Assembly (NCBI GenBank): GCA_961205875.1
Contig: OY540820.1
Coordinates: forward strand, 8,866,001 to 8,930,000
From: Sialis fuliginosa
Taxonomy: Eukaryota; Arthropoda; Insecta; Megaloptera; Sialidae
Length of the DNA: 64,000 nt
Direction: 5' to 3'
Shown here: in pieces, positions 22,327 through 34,339 of the stretch
Layout: each line of letters opens with the position of its first letter
How positions within the stretch are numbered: position 1 is the stretch's first letter
The notes under the pieces: model-generated
The model's database searches: none
Told to the model about the DNA's origin: nothing
What the model saw: the letters and a program-made list of their open reading frames with translations, nothing else
Translations under genes and position numbers: made by a program

Positions 22327-22736
22327 CTTTAAATTTTATTGTTGATGTTGGGCACGGTTGCCATTTTCGGCGCTGCACAGTGGTCCCTAATTGAATTTTT
22401 ACTGGACAAAAATATTTAAATAACTAAAAGAATGCAGTAGTAGATATTAAGTCAGGCCCGGATTTACCGAACAGGTAATGTAGACAGCTGTAAATTTTGG
22501 AGGGAACTTTCAAAAATTGTTTTACCCGCGAGGAACTGGAACTTGACAGTATTGCCAATATTGGAACCAAGAATGTATGTAAGGTTAGATTAGGTTGGAA
22601 CACTCGATTTATAGTTGGTTCACGATAAACAACAATGACAGCTGAACAGAACATGAATTATGACGTCACAAACGCTTCAATCAATCACGCCACGTTTTAA
22701 ATGCGAGCTGATTTTTACGTTTATGACTTTTAATAT

Positions 22737-23290
22737 ACGGTCAAGCGGGGTAAATATGAAACACCAAAAAAATGGGGTAAAAGTGAAACAAGCTTGCAAC
22801 TAAAAAACTAATTTGTTTATAGGAGAATTATAAAAACTGACATCATCATTAAAGGTTTGTTAAATATGAATCGCCTAATAAGTGATGTGTCACTCCTACA
22901 GATTTCCCTGTTAGTCGATGTCAAAACATGTGAATTAAATTTTAATTCTTTGCACATAACTTTTTGTATAGCTCAGATATTAATTAAAGTTACAATTTCA
23001 CATTGATATGCCACAAACAAAATAAATAAATGTTGCCTTTGTAGCTTTTCTTTTAATTTTTCGAGAAATATTTTTCATTAGAGGCCTGTTTCACTTTTTC
23101 CCTTACCTGTTTCACTTTTTCCCAAATTAGAGGTTAAAAATGAAACACACTTTTTTCATTTTTAAAATTCGTATTTAAAATGGTTATTCATAAGCGCATC
23201 TAGTAGAACAAATTAAAGTATGAATTTGTATCGTTAACTGTCAAAAAACATGAAAGATTTGTATTTTGTTTCACTTTTGTCAAAAATTTC
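22737..23290. mobile_element. Possible element with repeated 'ggggtaaaagtgaaac' motifs
   Basis: Near the left are 'gcggggtaaatatgaaac' and 'atggggtaaaagtgaaac'. Near the right are 'tgtttcactttttccc' (twice) and 'tgtttcacttttgtc' in inverted orientation. The inverted layout suggests sub-terminal repeats of a MITE. The precise ends and duplication could not be fixed. Confidence 0.4.
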
Positions 23291-23301
23291 CGAATTACTC
23301 T

Positions 23302-23374
23302 ATTGTTCAATAATTATCTACTTTTGGTGAATTTAGCACGAGGATGCACTGTGCATTTACTTGGCATATGTTTT
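23302..23374 (+). repeat. Copy of the 81-bp dispersed repeat
   Basis: The reverse of 9778-9858 and the same orientation as 45342-45425. It keeps 'tgaatttagcacgag' and 'actgtgcatttacttggca'. Confidence 0.7.
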
Positions 23375-24307
23375 TGAAATTACAACCTTTTGTCCAGTTA
23401 GATAATTAATCGGGACCACTGTGTGCTGCATTTAATTTATATGTAAATAGTACTTTTGCAGTTTGAAGTTGTGTTTGATTTATATAGTATTTTTGCTGTT
23501 GGCTGTCTTAAGGCGTTATTTTATACTATGTGGGTGTAATTTTAATATTACCAATGAGATTTTCTCTTTAAACTTCTAATGCACTGTTTCAATAATTAAA
23601 TTTTATATCAATATTTTTTCCTACACTAATTATATCTATTTGGGAAATTCAAAGTCACTTATATTTGAAATACTATCTGTATTTTAAGAAATTATTACCA
23701 TTTTAAATGGAGCACTCGATTTTTTAATGGTTTGTTGCACTCGAATGAACATAGGAACAGATAAACTTTATTTATTGAAGATAACTTCAATTGCCAGTTC
23801 GTCAAATCAATGGTTACTTAACAGCTTGTAAAATTTGTAAACTGTAAGTAACAATAGTTCGTGAAACTATGTAGACATAAGTGATGCAAAAACAAAATAA
23901 ATATAAATTTGTCTTTTTTTTATACTAGATAGATATATACACTACCCTGCAAAACTTTAAGACCACTCGAAAAATTTTCTTTTTTTGGACTTTTGCGAAT
24001 ATTTGTCGGTCTCTGACCGCTATATTCAACGTGTTTGTTACCGGTAATAAAACATGTTCCTTACCCGATAACTGGACGGTCAGTTAGTTATCCGGCTCTC
24101 TCATGTATTTCGAAGTGTCAATTCAAATTATCTGAGCTTTGCCATAGTGACAATTTCTGATTCCTTAAAATTAGTGAGTATAATATTCTATATTTACAAT
24201 ATGTATTGTCATGTTATTACCTTGTGTTTCGATTTTCTGCACCGACAATTGCAGTGTTTTCACATTTCAAATGACCTAACCTCAATATTTTTACAGAAAA
24301 CACGAAA

Positions 24308-24466
24308 ATGGGGAAAGCACAGCAAATTTCGAAAGAAAAACGAGCTCAAATAGTCATTTTGAATAAATTGGGCCATTCACAGCGAAAAAATACTGACGGG
24401 GAAGCAACAGCACGGTCCATGAGAATTTCAATGAGCTTGTGGTATGTCAAACTAGAGCAAAAATAA
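24308..24466 (+). pseudogene. Tc1-like transposase N-terminus fused to insert sequence
   Basis: The frame begins MGKAQQISKEKRAQIVILNK and continues LGHSQRK, which fits the first helix-turn-helix of Tc1-like transposases (family knowledge). The usual protein is about 340 aa. Here the match ends after about 27 residues and the frame runs into the inserted DNA, stopping at 24464-24466. The DNA-binding domain is incomplete and the DDE domain absent, so it is dead. Confidence 0.8.
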
Positions 24467-25229
24467 AAAGACACGTGTCCAACAATTTGATCTCATAGGC
24501 CTTAATTACAAAGATAATTAACTTTGAAAATTTGTGTATTCAATATAACCGTGTATTATGTTCGCTCGAAATATAAGTGTGTTGGCCCTACGGTCAACGC
24601 GCTGGCGTCTCGTCTAGTTTTAAGATTTTGATTTTAATTTTAATTTACAATTTTTTATTTTTTTGTACACATTACCTCTCCCACTTGCGTAAGAATCGAT
24701 AAATTAGACATAAATAAAACATATATTATTATTGACAATGAAAATATTGATATATACGCCAGTACATAATTATTAATTTGTTTTAAAGTAAATTTAATTT
24801 ATTATTGACACAACTCATTAGTTTTTAATTAATAAATTGAAAAGTTTTAATAAAAAACAAACTTGAAAGAAACCACAAACATCTATTGTCAATAATAATA
24901 TATGTTTTATTTATGTCTAATTTATCGATTTTTACGCAAGTGGGAGAGGTAATGTGTACAAAAAAATAAAAAATAATTGTAAATAAAAATTAAAATCAAA
25001 ATCTTAAAACCAGGCGAGACGCCAGCGCGTTGACTGTAGGGCCAACACACTTATATTTCGAGCGAACATAATACACGGTTATATTGAATACACAAATTTT
25101 CAAAGTTAATTATCTTTGTAATTAAGGCCTATGAGATCAAATTGTTGGACACGTGTCTTTTTATTTTTGCTCTAGTTTGACATACCACAAGCTCATTGAA
25201 ATTCTCATGGACCGTGCTGTTGCTTCCCC
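24398..25229. repeat. Large palindrome, arms about 342 and 345 bp, loop 145 bp
   Basis: Left arm 24398-24739 and right arm 24885-25229 are inverted copies with few differences, starting GGGGAAGCAACAGC. The arms contain a more GC-rich core ('ggtcaacgcgctggcgtctcg'). It lies exactly at the deletion junction of the surrounding Tc1 element. It looks like a fold-back transposon. Internal inverted duplication is an alternative. No clear duplication flanks it. Confidence 0.9.
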
Positions 25230-25326
25230 TTGTAAGACGAATTGAATAAACCGGTAAAAAATATTAGTAAAAAGTTGAAAAATAGACATTTTTTCAGGTG
25301 GTCTTAAACTTTTGCAGGGTATTGTA

Positions 25327-27595
25327 GATATATTAAAAGTGAAGGATTTATATTATATTTTATGTTTTTCGTCAAAATAATTCATTTAAGTATAAACCTC
25401 ATCTCATATCCCAAAACACTGTTACAAGAAAGCGCAGGTCTTGGCATCGTTGCATAATGCATGGCAGATCGCGCCACAAAAGGAGACAACGTAAAGTGTG
25501 CTGTGACAACAACCGCAGAGAAAGCACGTCTAGGCCACCTATCATCCGAGGCACGGTATAAATCTGCCAAAAACTGCATCGTCTCTCACGGAACAAAGCT
25601 ATGACAATGAACTTGTGTGCTGTGGTCACTTTCACCGTAGATAGAAGCTATATAATAAAAGAGTCTGGTGGTGAAATGTGAAGGTGATATTGATAGCTCA
25701 GTGGTATATTATTCTTTTAGATTGATTTGAAAATTGTGCAGGTCATTGGAAAATATGAAGGGTTATCAACCCTTTACGAGAGAAGGACGGGGGGGGGGGG
25801 GGGGGTATTTTTTCTCTTGAGGATTGGAGTGCATCAATACTAATTAATAAATATGTAAGTTCTATCAGTCAGTACAATGCAAATGTTTTAGTTTTACTTG
25901 CAGATTTTCTGCTATACAATTTTAACTCTTAACTAATATCGTAAATTTTAGAAACCTAACTGAATAACACTTTATAAATGGTAAATCGTTTATTTTATGT
26001 ATAGAATTTTCTTAATTTACTAATAGATTCTTTCGCTTTGCATGTAAAAATATTCAGACCTAAAGAATTAAAAAAATAAAATAAAAATACATATAAAAAT
26101 GAAAGCGACAACAGAAAAGTTTAAGAACAATATTTAAACTGTATGAATTATGTGAACATAAATAATGTTTCTATTTCAACACACAAATTATTAAAGTTGG
26201 CAACCCAATACGGCATATATATAATAATACAGTTTCAACTTTAATCATATCATACATAATAATATCGATGCGGTGTCTGAAAGCTCTGGAGAGCTGGTTT
26301 CATCGATGCAATCTAATAATCGCATGACCAGTGGTGGCTTCACTTCAAGGCACATGAGTAAATAAATATTGAATTATCCTGTATTGTGTTCAACAGCGAG
26401 TTCCTCCATACCGCTGTGTTGAGCGCGTTCCCGACCGTCATATACACGTCGTACGAAAAACTTGTTTGTACAAAAGATGTTGGGAATTGAGACCTCTACA
26501 ACTTTGTCATTTAAATGTGCCACTTATTTTCAATACAAATGGTCCAAAAATTGAAAAAACTGCGCCACTTCCCTAATTTTTAACACTTTTTGCGTATTAT
26601 TAGCAATAAATAATGTTTTTTCAACAATATTGACTGTATAAAGATTGTAGAGAATTAAATTCTCTATAAAATTGTTACTAACCTTTTTTATCGATAAATG
26701 CAAAATACGTGTGCAAATCGACAAAAACACGAAATCTTCTGGTAATTAATTAATGGGCAAGAATGCGATTTCTTCATATACTCTGCGGAAGACACCTAAC
26801 TGCGTCAAAAGTTTTAACTCGACAGTTTTGACTAAACTCTTAAATACAGTAGGATAAAAAGTCAAGCTAATTTTCATAGGATTTTGTACATTTAGCCGAT
26901 CTATCTCCTATCATAGATGAAGAGTTGTAATTGGTCTCATTCGATCCGGCGAAAAAATCCTACAGAGGTGTACGAATTCTAAGGGAATAATCTACCTCTA
27001 TGTTATTGGGACCAATGTCACCATGAACATAATTATTGGTGCTGGCTATGTGGCACACTGGGTTCTTAAGATAATTATTAATTAACATGTACATATTTTT
27101 GAGCACAATTTTAAGGTGGCTGTGGTATCTTCAGGAAGAAAATTAAGGGCACGTGATTATGTAAACTTTTTTCATGAATCTTTATTTATACAGAGTGTAA
27201 AAATCAGGTTTTCTGTTAAATTCGCCCCTGGTCTATGACGACAAACACAGCCGACGTGATCCGCTTGCATTCGGACATACATAAATGATTCAATGCACCG
27301 GCTACTTGGATCGTACTTTAAACAACTCCAATTCCCACTGATTGTTGTTGAATTTTTATCATGCATTTTGTCCTTGCACTTGCCAAGGTATTTACGTCTG
27401 AAGTTCCGCCGTGGTGGCTACTTTACTAAATTGCGGCGGCGAATAAAAATTGTGCTGAAGAAGCTTGTTGGGAATGTAATGATTTGAAAAATTCGATACA
27501 GACAAATGGAATAAATTTAAAATTGGTAAAATAAAAAAAAATATAGTCGAAGTATAATCGAGTTCAAAATTAACCGTATTTTCGAATAATTTGTC
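25327..27595. other. Mixed stretch without recognised genes
   Basis: 25390-25640 is richer in GC and holds overlapping minus frames of 65 and 78 aa with no recognisable family. It may be old coding or transposon DNA. A 17-G run lies at about 25790-25806. 26270-26460 and 26900-27430 also have balanced composition, but there is no exon or promoter that I can defend. Confidence 0.3.
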
Positions 27596-27598
27596 TTA

Positions 27599-27920
27599 TG
27601 TCCGGTATCATAAAGGACCTAACAACAAATTTGTTAGCTAGCAAGCACTTTCAACTGAGATATCAAACTTATATGACAGTTCTTTTGGAGTTTGTTGATG
27701 ACTTTGACAAGTTGTAGGTAAATACAAACGGTATTAAAACAGTGGTGATGTTATGAAAATTATTTTGTACGGTCAAAGATGCCAACTGTGTTACAATTAG
27801 TTGAAGTGTCACTGCTCTAAATTCCATAACTAATCCATAGATACTAGTACAGAATTAATACCCCATTTGAATGTAATTGCTAGCTAGCAAATTTTGTTAG
27901 GTCCTATATAATACCGAACA
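27599..27920 (-). mobile_element. Tourist-like MITE, complete
   Basis: 322 bp with ends TGTCCGGTATCATAAAGG and the inverted 'ataccgaaca'. TTA lies on both sides (27596-27598, 27921-27923), the 3-bp duplication typical of PIF/Harbinger elements. The sub-terminal TTTGTTAGCTAGCAAG palindrome is kept. The interior lacks a piece around the 'cgcgtgcgcgaaac' segment. Confidence 0.85.
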
Positions 27921-27923
27921 TTA

Positions 27924-28770
27924 TTTTTTTGCTTCCGTCAAACCATATAAGAGAAGATTACAAACTATGATATCCAATCACACATGCTCTCGATCCAGCT
28001 TTATCTTATATTCATCACTGATTATAAAATTGATACTCTTCAGAAAGCATTAGCTTAGGTTTTGAACTAATTGTAAGACATTACTAATTTTAAATAAAGT
28101 AGTTACATTTCTATTATCTAAGGTCGGCCGTTACTTTCAATTGATATTTTCAACCAACCACAATACTTTCTGCATTCCATATCTTGCCGCTTGACAACGC
28201 CCACTTGGATATAATACAATTTATAATAAAGAAACCGTTTGATATTTATTATCATATAAATTCATAATTGATTCGATTTAATTTCACATCATTTATTTTA
28301 TGATAACATGGTACGGATTATTATAATTTAAACGTGGAAATTTTCATTTAATAATGCGTTACTTGTAAACAGGTATTCTGCTATTTATAAAATATTGTCA
28401 TAGACTAAATAAAAATGTTAACCTCATCAACACCGTACTAATTACGAGTTGGCAGATCGCATAACTGTGTAATTGTTGAGATAGAATGCAGATAACGTTT
28501 ATAAAACAGCGGACTTAATTCTTAGTTGCATTTAACGGTGGTGATTCAATGAAGTTCTTCGTATGTTGATAGCCAAGTGGAAATTATACCGTAATAGAAA
28601 TATTTTATTTCATGTAGATTGTAGATTGTGTGATAAGCAATAACGAGTGTATATATAGATATCCTATTTTACGCAGTTTGGATATATATATGTTTAAATA
28701 TCCATGTATTTATTAATATTTGCAATAATTTATATTTTGCATTATTGCATTTGCAGTTTGATATTTCTAC
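27924..28770. other. Stretch without recognisable genes
   Basis: AT-rich intergenic DNA. No coding frame or repeat end was noticed. Confidence 0.35.
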
Positions 28771-29220
28771 AGTTAATTTAAATTTTCAAACTGTAGGTTT
28801 GTATCACAAAATCTGTAAATTTTGGTAAATTTGACAAAAATCTGATAATTTAATATTTCGGTTTCCATATTGGATCCGTCATTTTGAATTTGAAGTTTTA
28901 TATAAAAAAATTGAAATCAGTGAATTGAAAAAGCCTCATGAAATCAATTTTATAAAAATCAGATAGTTTAATATTTCGGTTGCGAAAATCAGTGACCCAA
29001 AAACCCCCTAGAAATGAATCAGATAACTTTTGGATTGTTTTAACATGGAAACAAATCACCTGGTCCAAAGCACGATGGTTATAATTGAGTTTTGTTGAAG
29101 GATTTGGAATCAGTGTGTCAAAATCTCTCAACTTAACAATTTTCGTAAAAAAATCTGAAAAATTAAAAGGGGTGGATATATCTTTAGAAAACGTCAATTT
29201 TTACCGAATTTTCAAGTAAC
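28771..29220. repeat. Low-complexity repeat with internal duplication
   Basis: The motif 'ctgata(a/g)tttaatatttcggtt' occurs at about 28850 and 28955. The start ('attttcaaactgtaggtttgtatc') resembles 40757-40790. The 99-aa minus frame at 28898-29197 follows this repeat structure and does not look like a protein family. Confidence 0.4.
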
Positions 29221-29326
29221 AATAGATGTCAGCATATATATACACTTTTTGACATGCTGATTTCATTAATTTCATTGAAATTTTAATCCAACTAGCCATT
29301 CAAATCTTACCTATGTGGAATTTACA

Positions 29327-29801
29327 ATACTGTTTTTTGGGCTTCTTTTTAGTAATTCTCATGCTCATGTTACTAATAAAACAAGTACCTCTATATTAAA
29401 TCGATTTAATCACAAAATTTTTTATTTTGTATGTTTTTTCTCCAATAATGGATAAAACAAAACCAGTAATGTGCAGCTAGTGATAGACACTTGCTAATGA
29501 TTACAAAATGATAAGTACTATCTACGACACACAAGTCATAAAACAAAGAATCGTAAAAATGTAAACAATGTAAAGCAGATGCTATGATAATATAATATTA
29601 ATAAATAGATCACACTAATAATTAGTTTAAATGTCCACCATTTTGACACCCATTGGCTGATTGTCATCAAATTATACTGTTTTACAGTTAAGTGTCTATA
29701 GATTATGATTCAGTAATGGCAGTAATCAAATATCTACAAATATTTTTTATTTAGTTCATTTAATTAAACACTGGGGTATGATCCAAGACTGGTGCTAGTA
29801 C
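29327..29801 (-). mobile_element. AGGTACTG-family MITE, ends damaged
   Basis: Reverse-orientation copy. The beginning is eroded at 'tactgttttttgggcttc', and the other TIR breaks off at 'gactggtgctagtac', where the LINE tail begins. The central body ('gcaagtgtctatcact' and its surroundings in reverse) is well kept. Confidence 0.75.
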
Positions 29802-30380
29802 AGGTTTTAATAATAATAATAATAATAATGATTTTTATTCATAAATGAATATTACAAAAAAATGCTATCGTATAAGTCGTAAACAGAGAAGAGAAATTAA
29901 CAATATAATTCTATTATAATACATATTTTGATTAACTTAAAAAAATATAAACTTACTATTTATACATCACATTAATACCTAACTGGTACTGTATTCGACC
30001 TCATATATATAATTAATATAATTAAATTATGAAATAAATTCTAAAATTCTGTTAAACTATATATACATTTTTGTATTTCTTTTTTGAATTTTTTTAGCTC
30101 TAAATTTTTTATAGATTGGGGTACTTTATTGTAGATTTTCATTAGATTGTTTATAGTATTTTTTGTTAAATATGTTGTACCATAAGTAGGTACATAAAAT
30201 TCAGATTTAAATCTGGTATCATACTCGTGACCTATATTATATTTTTCAAAGTACTTGAGGTTACCATTCACGAAACATGCAGATTCAAGAATATATATAG
30301 CTGGTAGGGTTAATAGCTCATATTTTTTAAATATGTTTTTGCAAGAGTCTCTATATCCAATATTCATTATGATTCGTAGA
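29802..30380 (-). mobile_element. 5'-truncated LINE, 3' end
   Basis: On the minus strand a C-terminal reverse transcriptase frame (30041-30367) is followed by about 210 bp of 3' UTR and an (ATT)n tail at about 29810-29829. Such tails occur on insect Jockey/CR1/L2-type non-LTR elements. It abuts the end of the AGGTACTG element, so it probably inserted there by target-primed reverse transcription. The body upstream of about 30380 is absent, as usual for truncated LINE copies. Confidence 0.8.
30041..30367 (-). pseudogene. LINE reverse transcriptase C-terminal fragment
   Basis: 108 codons. Features are YRDSCKNIFKKYELLTLPAIYILESACFV, the Y-DTR-K-EFYVPTYGTTYLTK block, and IYNKVPQSIKNLELKKFKKEIQKCI at the end. 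This is the conserved C-terminal region of non-LTR ORF2 proteins, downstream of the polymerase domain. No endonuclease or YXDD motif is present because the copy is 5'-truncated. The M at 30365 is internal. The frame itself is undamaged, which suggests a fairly recent insertion. Confidence 0.85.
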
Positions 30381-30792
30381 CATTTTTAATAAAAAATTTG
30401 AAAATTTTAGCTAAATTTGAGTTATTCAATGAAAAAAATACTAAAACATAAAAATAAATTTAAAATTTCGAAGTCAAATTAGATAAAACCTTGATCCCAT
30501 AAAGCTCTCAATTGAGTTAAAACCCATAAGCCCAGACATAGATAACATGAGATATTCTCAGCAATCGAGCGATACGTGTTTAATTGGTCACGCACAGCAT
30601 TGGCTGTCACCGTGTCACGCCGCAACCCTCAATTATTTAATTTGCATAATGCCATACGTCAGTATATCGTGTTGCGTGTGTCAGCGTCTGACACACCGCG
30701 CCGCCACGTATCTAGTGTGCCGAGAGATGTTTATATGTTACACTACTAGCAGTGACGGCCGGCGGTTAGTTACTCAATGCATATACCATACC
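30381..30792. other. Unassigned stretch with a GC-rich part
   Basis: 30560-30770 is clearly GC-richer and CpG-rich ('gacacaccgcgccgccacg', 'gtgacggccggcgg'). The 87-aa plus frame at 30547-30810 runs into the Tourist element and is not convincing as a gene. A promoter-like CpG patch or old element remnant is possible. Confidence 0.3.
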
Positions 30793-30795
30793 TTA

Positions 30796-31127
30796 TGTCC
30801 GGTATTATAAAGGACCTAACAAAATTTGCTAGCTAGCAATTACATTCAAATGGGGTATTAATTATGTACTAGTATCTATGGATTAGTTATGAAATTTAGA
30901 GCAGTGACACTTCAACTAATTGTAACACAGTTGGCATCTTTGACCGTACAAAATAATTTTCATAACATCACCACTGTTTTAATACCGTTTGTATTTACCT
31001 ACAACGCGTGCGCGAAACTTGTCAAAGTCATCAACAAACTCCAAAAGAACTGTCATATAAGTTTGATATCTCAGTTGAAAGTGCTTGCTAGCTAACAAAT
31101 TTGTTAGGTCCTTTATGATACCGGACA
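30796..31127 (+). mobile_element. Tourist-like MITE, complete
   Basis: 332 bp, with TIR TGTCCGGTATTATAAAGGA and an inverted partner differing at one base. TTA duplication at 30793-30795 and 31128-31130. By eye it differs from the 332-bp copy at 35913-36244 at about nine positions, so both stem from a recent common source. There is no protein; the frames at 30889-31095 and 30979-31164 recur in the other copy as family sequence. Confidence 0.9.
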
Positions 31128-31390
31128 TTAGACTAGGAAATTTTATGAATCCATAACAAGCCATCTAGTCTATTATACGAAACTATGCGAACCAAGATGA
31201 TTTTTCCCAAAAAACTGAACACGATATTTTTTCGGAGCGCACCAAATCTTGATTACACCACTGTATAGAACTATGTAAAATATTGCAAATATAATTTTGG
31301 TGTAATTTTTTTTAAAGAGCTATAGCTAATGAAGTAATTGTTGAAATGGTTTTAAATTTTAAAGTATAAAACAAGATTATATAGCAAACA

Positions 31391-32141
31391 CATAGACATA
31401 GAGCATAAACTACGCATCTGACTCGACAACAGAGCCGTGTCAAAAGAAAGAGATAGAAACAGGTTTGGAATATACATGTCCTTTTTTAAACAGGTTTCAT
31501 TCTTGGTCCCGAACATAAAAAATATTTATAGATATGTATGTATATAAAGAGGTTAAAAAACAAAAAATAATTAACGTTATAAAAAAATTATATTTAAAAA
31601 AAAACGATTATTGATTGCTAAATAATATAAGTTTGGAATTTTTGATCCAGGTAACCTAATATAAAAAAAAATATTTAAAATTTTGTTAAGTAAATCTTGT
31701 ATGTGCTGTTTGTAAGTGCAATCCACCTCATCATTTTGTAGCAACCACATGGGAATTGATTTAAAACTATTTTTTATTAATATATATTTAATATTTTTGG
31801 TAGCAAAAATGTTATTTTCCCGGAATATCCGTTCATAATTTTGCAAATTTCAATCAGATTAATTGATGTTTGTTTTTTTAATTTCCTCGATGAAATATGA
31901 ATCATTATAGTATGTTTATTTACTTTTCTAATAAAAAAATTATTGCACAAAAATCACAAGATAGATATACAAAAATATATCGGACAGAAATACTACCCTG
32001 AACTGTAGTAAGCTACCAATCAGATTCTTAGAAAAATAGATACATATATTCCAAACTACACTGCATCTCTCTCTTACCTTTTGAAGAAATGTTACACCAT
32101 TGTGTTAATACAGAATGCGCTGTCCATGCTCTATGTCTATG
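31391..32141. mobile_element. hAT-like element with CATAGACATAGAGC ends
   Basis: The perfect 16-bp TIR is CATAGACATAGAGCA(T). Flanks agcaaaca (31383-31390) and agtaaaca (32142-32149) match at 7 of 8 positions. Sub-terminal parts are also inverted ('gtttggaatata' at about 31461 and 'atattccaaac' at about 32046). The interior holds a minus-strand 89-codon frame (31577-31846) without recognised motifs, so it is non-autonomous or badly decayed. Confidence 0.85.
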
Positions 32142-32149
32142 AGTAAACA

Positions 32150-34339
32150 TTTTAAAACCAATCTGAAGTTTGTGTGGTTTAAAATTCCAGAGTACTATGT
32201 CGTCAAACAGAAGACATTTTTAATTATCGACATGTATTAGTAAAATGTTGTTTAAGCCCACTATTTTAGTATATATGTAATTAATTCAGTATATTCTTGC
32301 TGAATAACGATACTTGTAGTTAATTATTAGTTAGTATTAAATTACAAAATAAAACAAAAATAACATCGACTACTTTATTTTTACACAGGAACATTAATTG
32401 GTATATAAATTTACCGAACGTTATGTGTTTTAATTCCAAAAGAAGTTATATCCATATGGGAGATAAGACAAAGTAATATGCAGTTACATTTTATACATGA
32501 GTTATTGGACCGGAGATATATAACGCAGTTGAGATGTTTTACAGCGAATACGTTATTAATAAGGGGGCGTGCAGCCCATGGCAGGTAATGTTTAATATAT
32601 CCTGAAAGGAATTGCAAATTAAATGGGTAGGTTGAAGATATTTGCATTTATTGCATGTATTTAAAAACCGCTAATTCTTTGCTGATGATTTATTTATCGA
32701 TACAAACATTCCTGTATTAAAAAGTATTTATAAAAGTGAAATTAAATATCTGAATGCCTACAGTCGAGTTATAGTAATTGGGTTAGAATATTTAATATCT
32801 TATTAGAATATTATTGAAATAATATAATAAATAAACACAAAAATCAATCATAAAAATAATTTAAAAAATAGCATGCCTTAGATTTTTACAACACCAATAA
32901 TTTTTTTAAATAACCCTTTTATTAATCACCAGGTATTCCTTGTTTATTCAAAATTAAATACATTTTGTACAATTTATTACAAAAATATCTAATTTAATTT
33001 ATTCTAATTTAATAATTACATCAACATCTCTACCACCTTGGATTTTCTCATTTTTCATATTTATTATATTTTATAAGAAAATATCAATTATAAATTTTCC
33101 GTAATACAGTATATATCAATTATCATAAGCCTAAATTAATTTACTCTTGGTCTTTCAAAAGGTGAAATTCCTCTGCTACAGCCCCTCAAAAATGATTAGT
33201 TCTTATTCATTTTCCCCATGTGCTAAATAATATAATTATTATTTGATATTGAAATTCAATAAAACATATTAATACTAACAGAATTTCCAAATTTCATAGC
33301 TTTATCACAATGGGTTTTCCAGATATTAAATAAAAACTAATAACCATTTCGGTGGCTGTAGCTTCCTCACGAAAAATTTCCGGACACATGTTCATATAAA
33401 ATTATTTGCCTAATTCGATGTTAATCATTAGTATTGATTTTACAAAATTACCTACATATTTATATCATTAGAAAATTATTAATAAATACCTACGTATTTT
33501 ATTTTTCCAACAACGCAAGCAGAAATTATTTTCCACAATTTGTACATTTTTTGATATCGTTCGGGAGCAAAAAACCGCATGTTTTGTATTCAAACAGCTT
33601 TATATAGTTGGTGATTCTGTACCCCATAGCCACCATTTACATAATTTCTAGATTATAACTTTACATAAACTTGTAATCAGTGCCTTAGATTATACAAGCG
33701 ATGAATTCTAATAGAATTATTGTTATTCAAAATGGATAGTGCGTATATATTTTTTAAAATATTTAATCTTCAATCTATAGTTCATGTTTCATATTTTTTT
33801 TAAATTCATCACACATGTATGCATATTTTATGTAATTTATAATTTAAAATAATTACTTTTGTTGGTATTCTTGTCATAATATTATGTTGCCCGCAGATAT
33901 ACGAAGCTTGGGGTTATTTTAGATAAAAAAAAGTAACTCAATCTCTCGTTTATGGAACATTACAAATATTATATATTATTATATTATTATATTATATTTT
34001 AAATATTATATTTTACAAGAAATACTTAATACAATGAATGTTTGGCAACGAAAACTGTTTCTCATTTATGAGTAAAGTAATTCATGTTGGGGTTTCCACA
34101 GTGAAGAGTGTTTCTTTTATTACTTAATTAAACATTAAACAATTAAACATTCCATTGAAAATTACTTTAATTAAGAGTCATTTACAATGACTCTAAATAA
34201 ATGCAAGCAAATTATTAAATTCCCAACTGGAAGTTATTGTAATCGGTCCGAAAATCAAAATCAAAAATTTCAACATAATTGTATGTTTTAAGGTCACTAT
34301 AGTATATTTACACTATTTCAGAAATATGTGTGTGTGTGT
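32150..34339. other. AT-rich DNA without recognisable genes
   Basis: I see no TIR, duplication or convincing frame. The 78-aa minus frame at 32411-32647 shows no family resemblance. A 'tatat/tattat' run lies near 33967-34010. Confidence 0.35.

Larger units (their letters stand above)
23940..25324 (+). mobile_element. Gutted Tc1-like transposon with a palindromic insert
   Basis: The left TIR begins CACTACCCTGCAAAACTTTA. The right TIR, reverse-complemented, begins CAATACCCTGCAAAAGTTTA. The similarity extends about 70 bp inward ('aagaccac...ttggactttt...aatattt'). TA flanks both ends (23938-23939, 25325-25326), as expected for Tc1/mariner. Only the first codons of a transposase remain (24308 onward), and then a 832-bp palindrome (24398-25229) fills the centre. 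The fragment at 51311-51437 shows the same deletion without the palindrome. Confidence 0.85.

Noticed and set aside
22163-22378. 71-codon minus open frame
   Set aside because: Overlaps the GC-rich right end of a hAT-like element; explained by the repeat.
24560-24610. tRNA-like promoter box in the palindrome arm ('ggtcaacgcgctggcgtctcg')
   Set aside because: Superficial resemblance only; no convincing A and B box spacing or cloverleaf.
25399-25635. Overlapping 78- and 65-codon minus frames as a gene
   Set aside because: Two frames over the same DNA, no recognised domain, no splice or start context. Noted only as a GC-richer patch.
30889-31095. 68-codon frame conserved at 30889 and 36006
   Set aside because: Conservation between the two is explained by both being copies of one Tourist-like MITE; other copies break the frame.
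31577-31846. 89-codon minus frame as a hAT transposase
   Set aside because: It lies inside a hAT-like element but has no zinc finger or dimerisation motif that I recognise.
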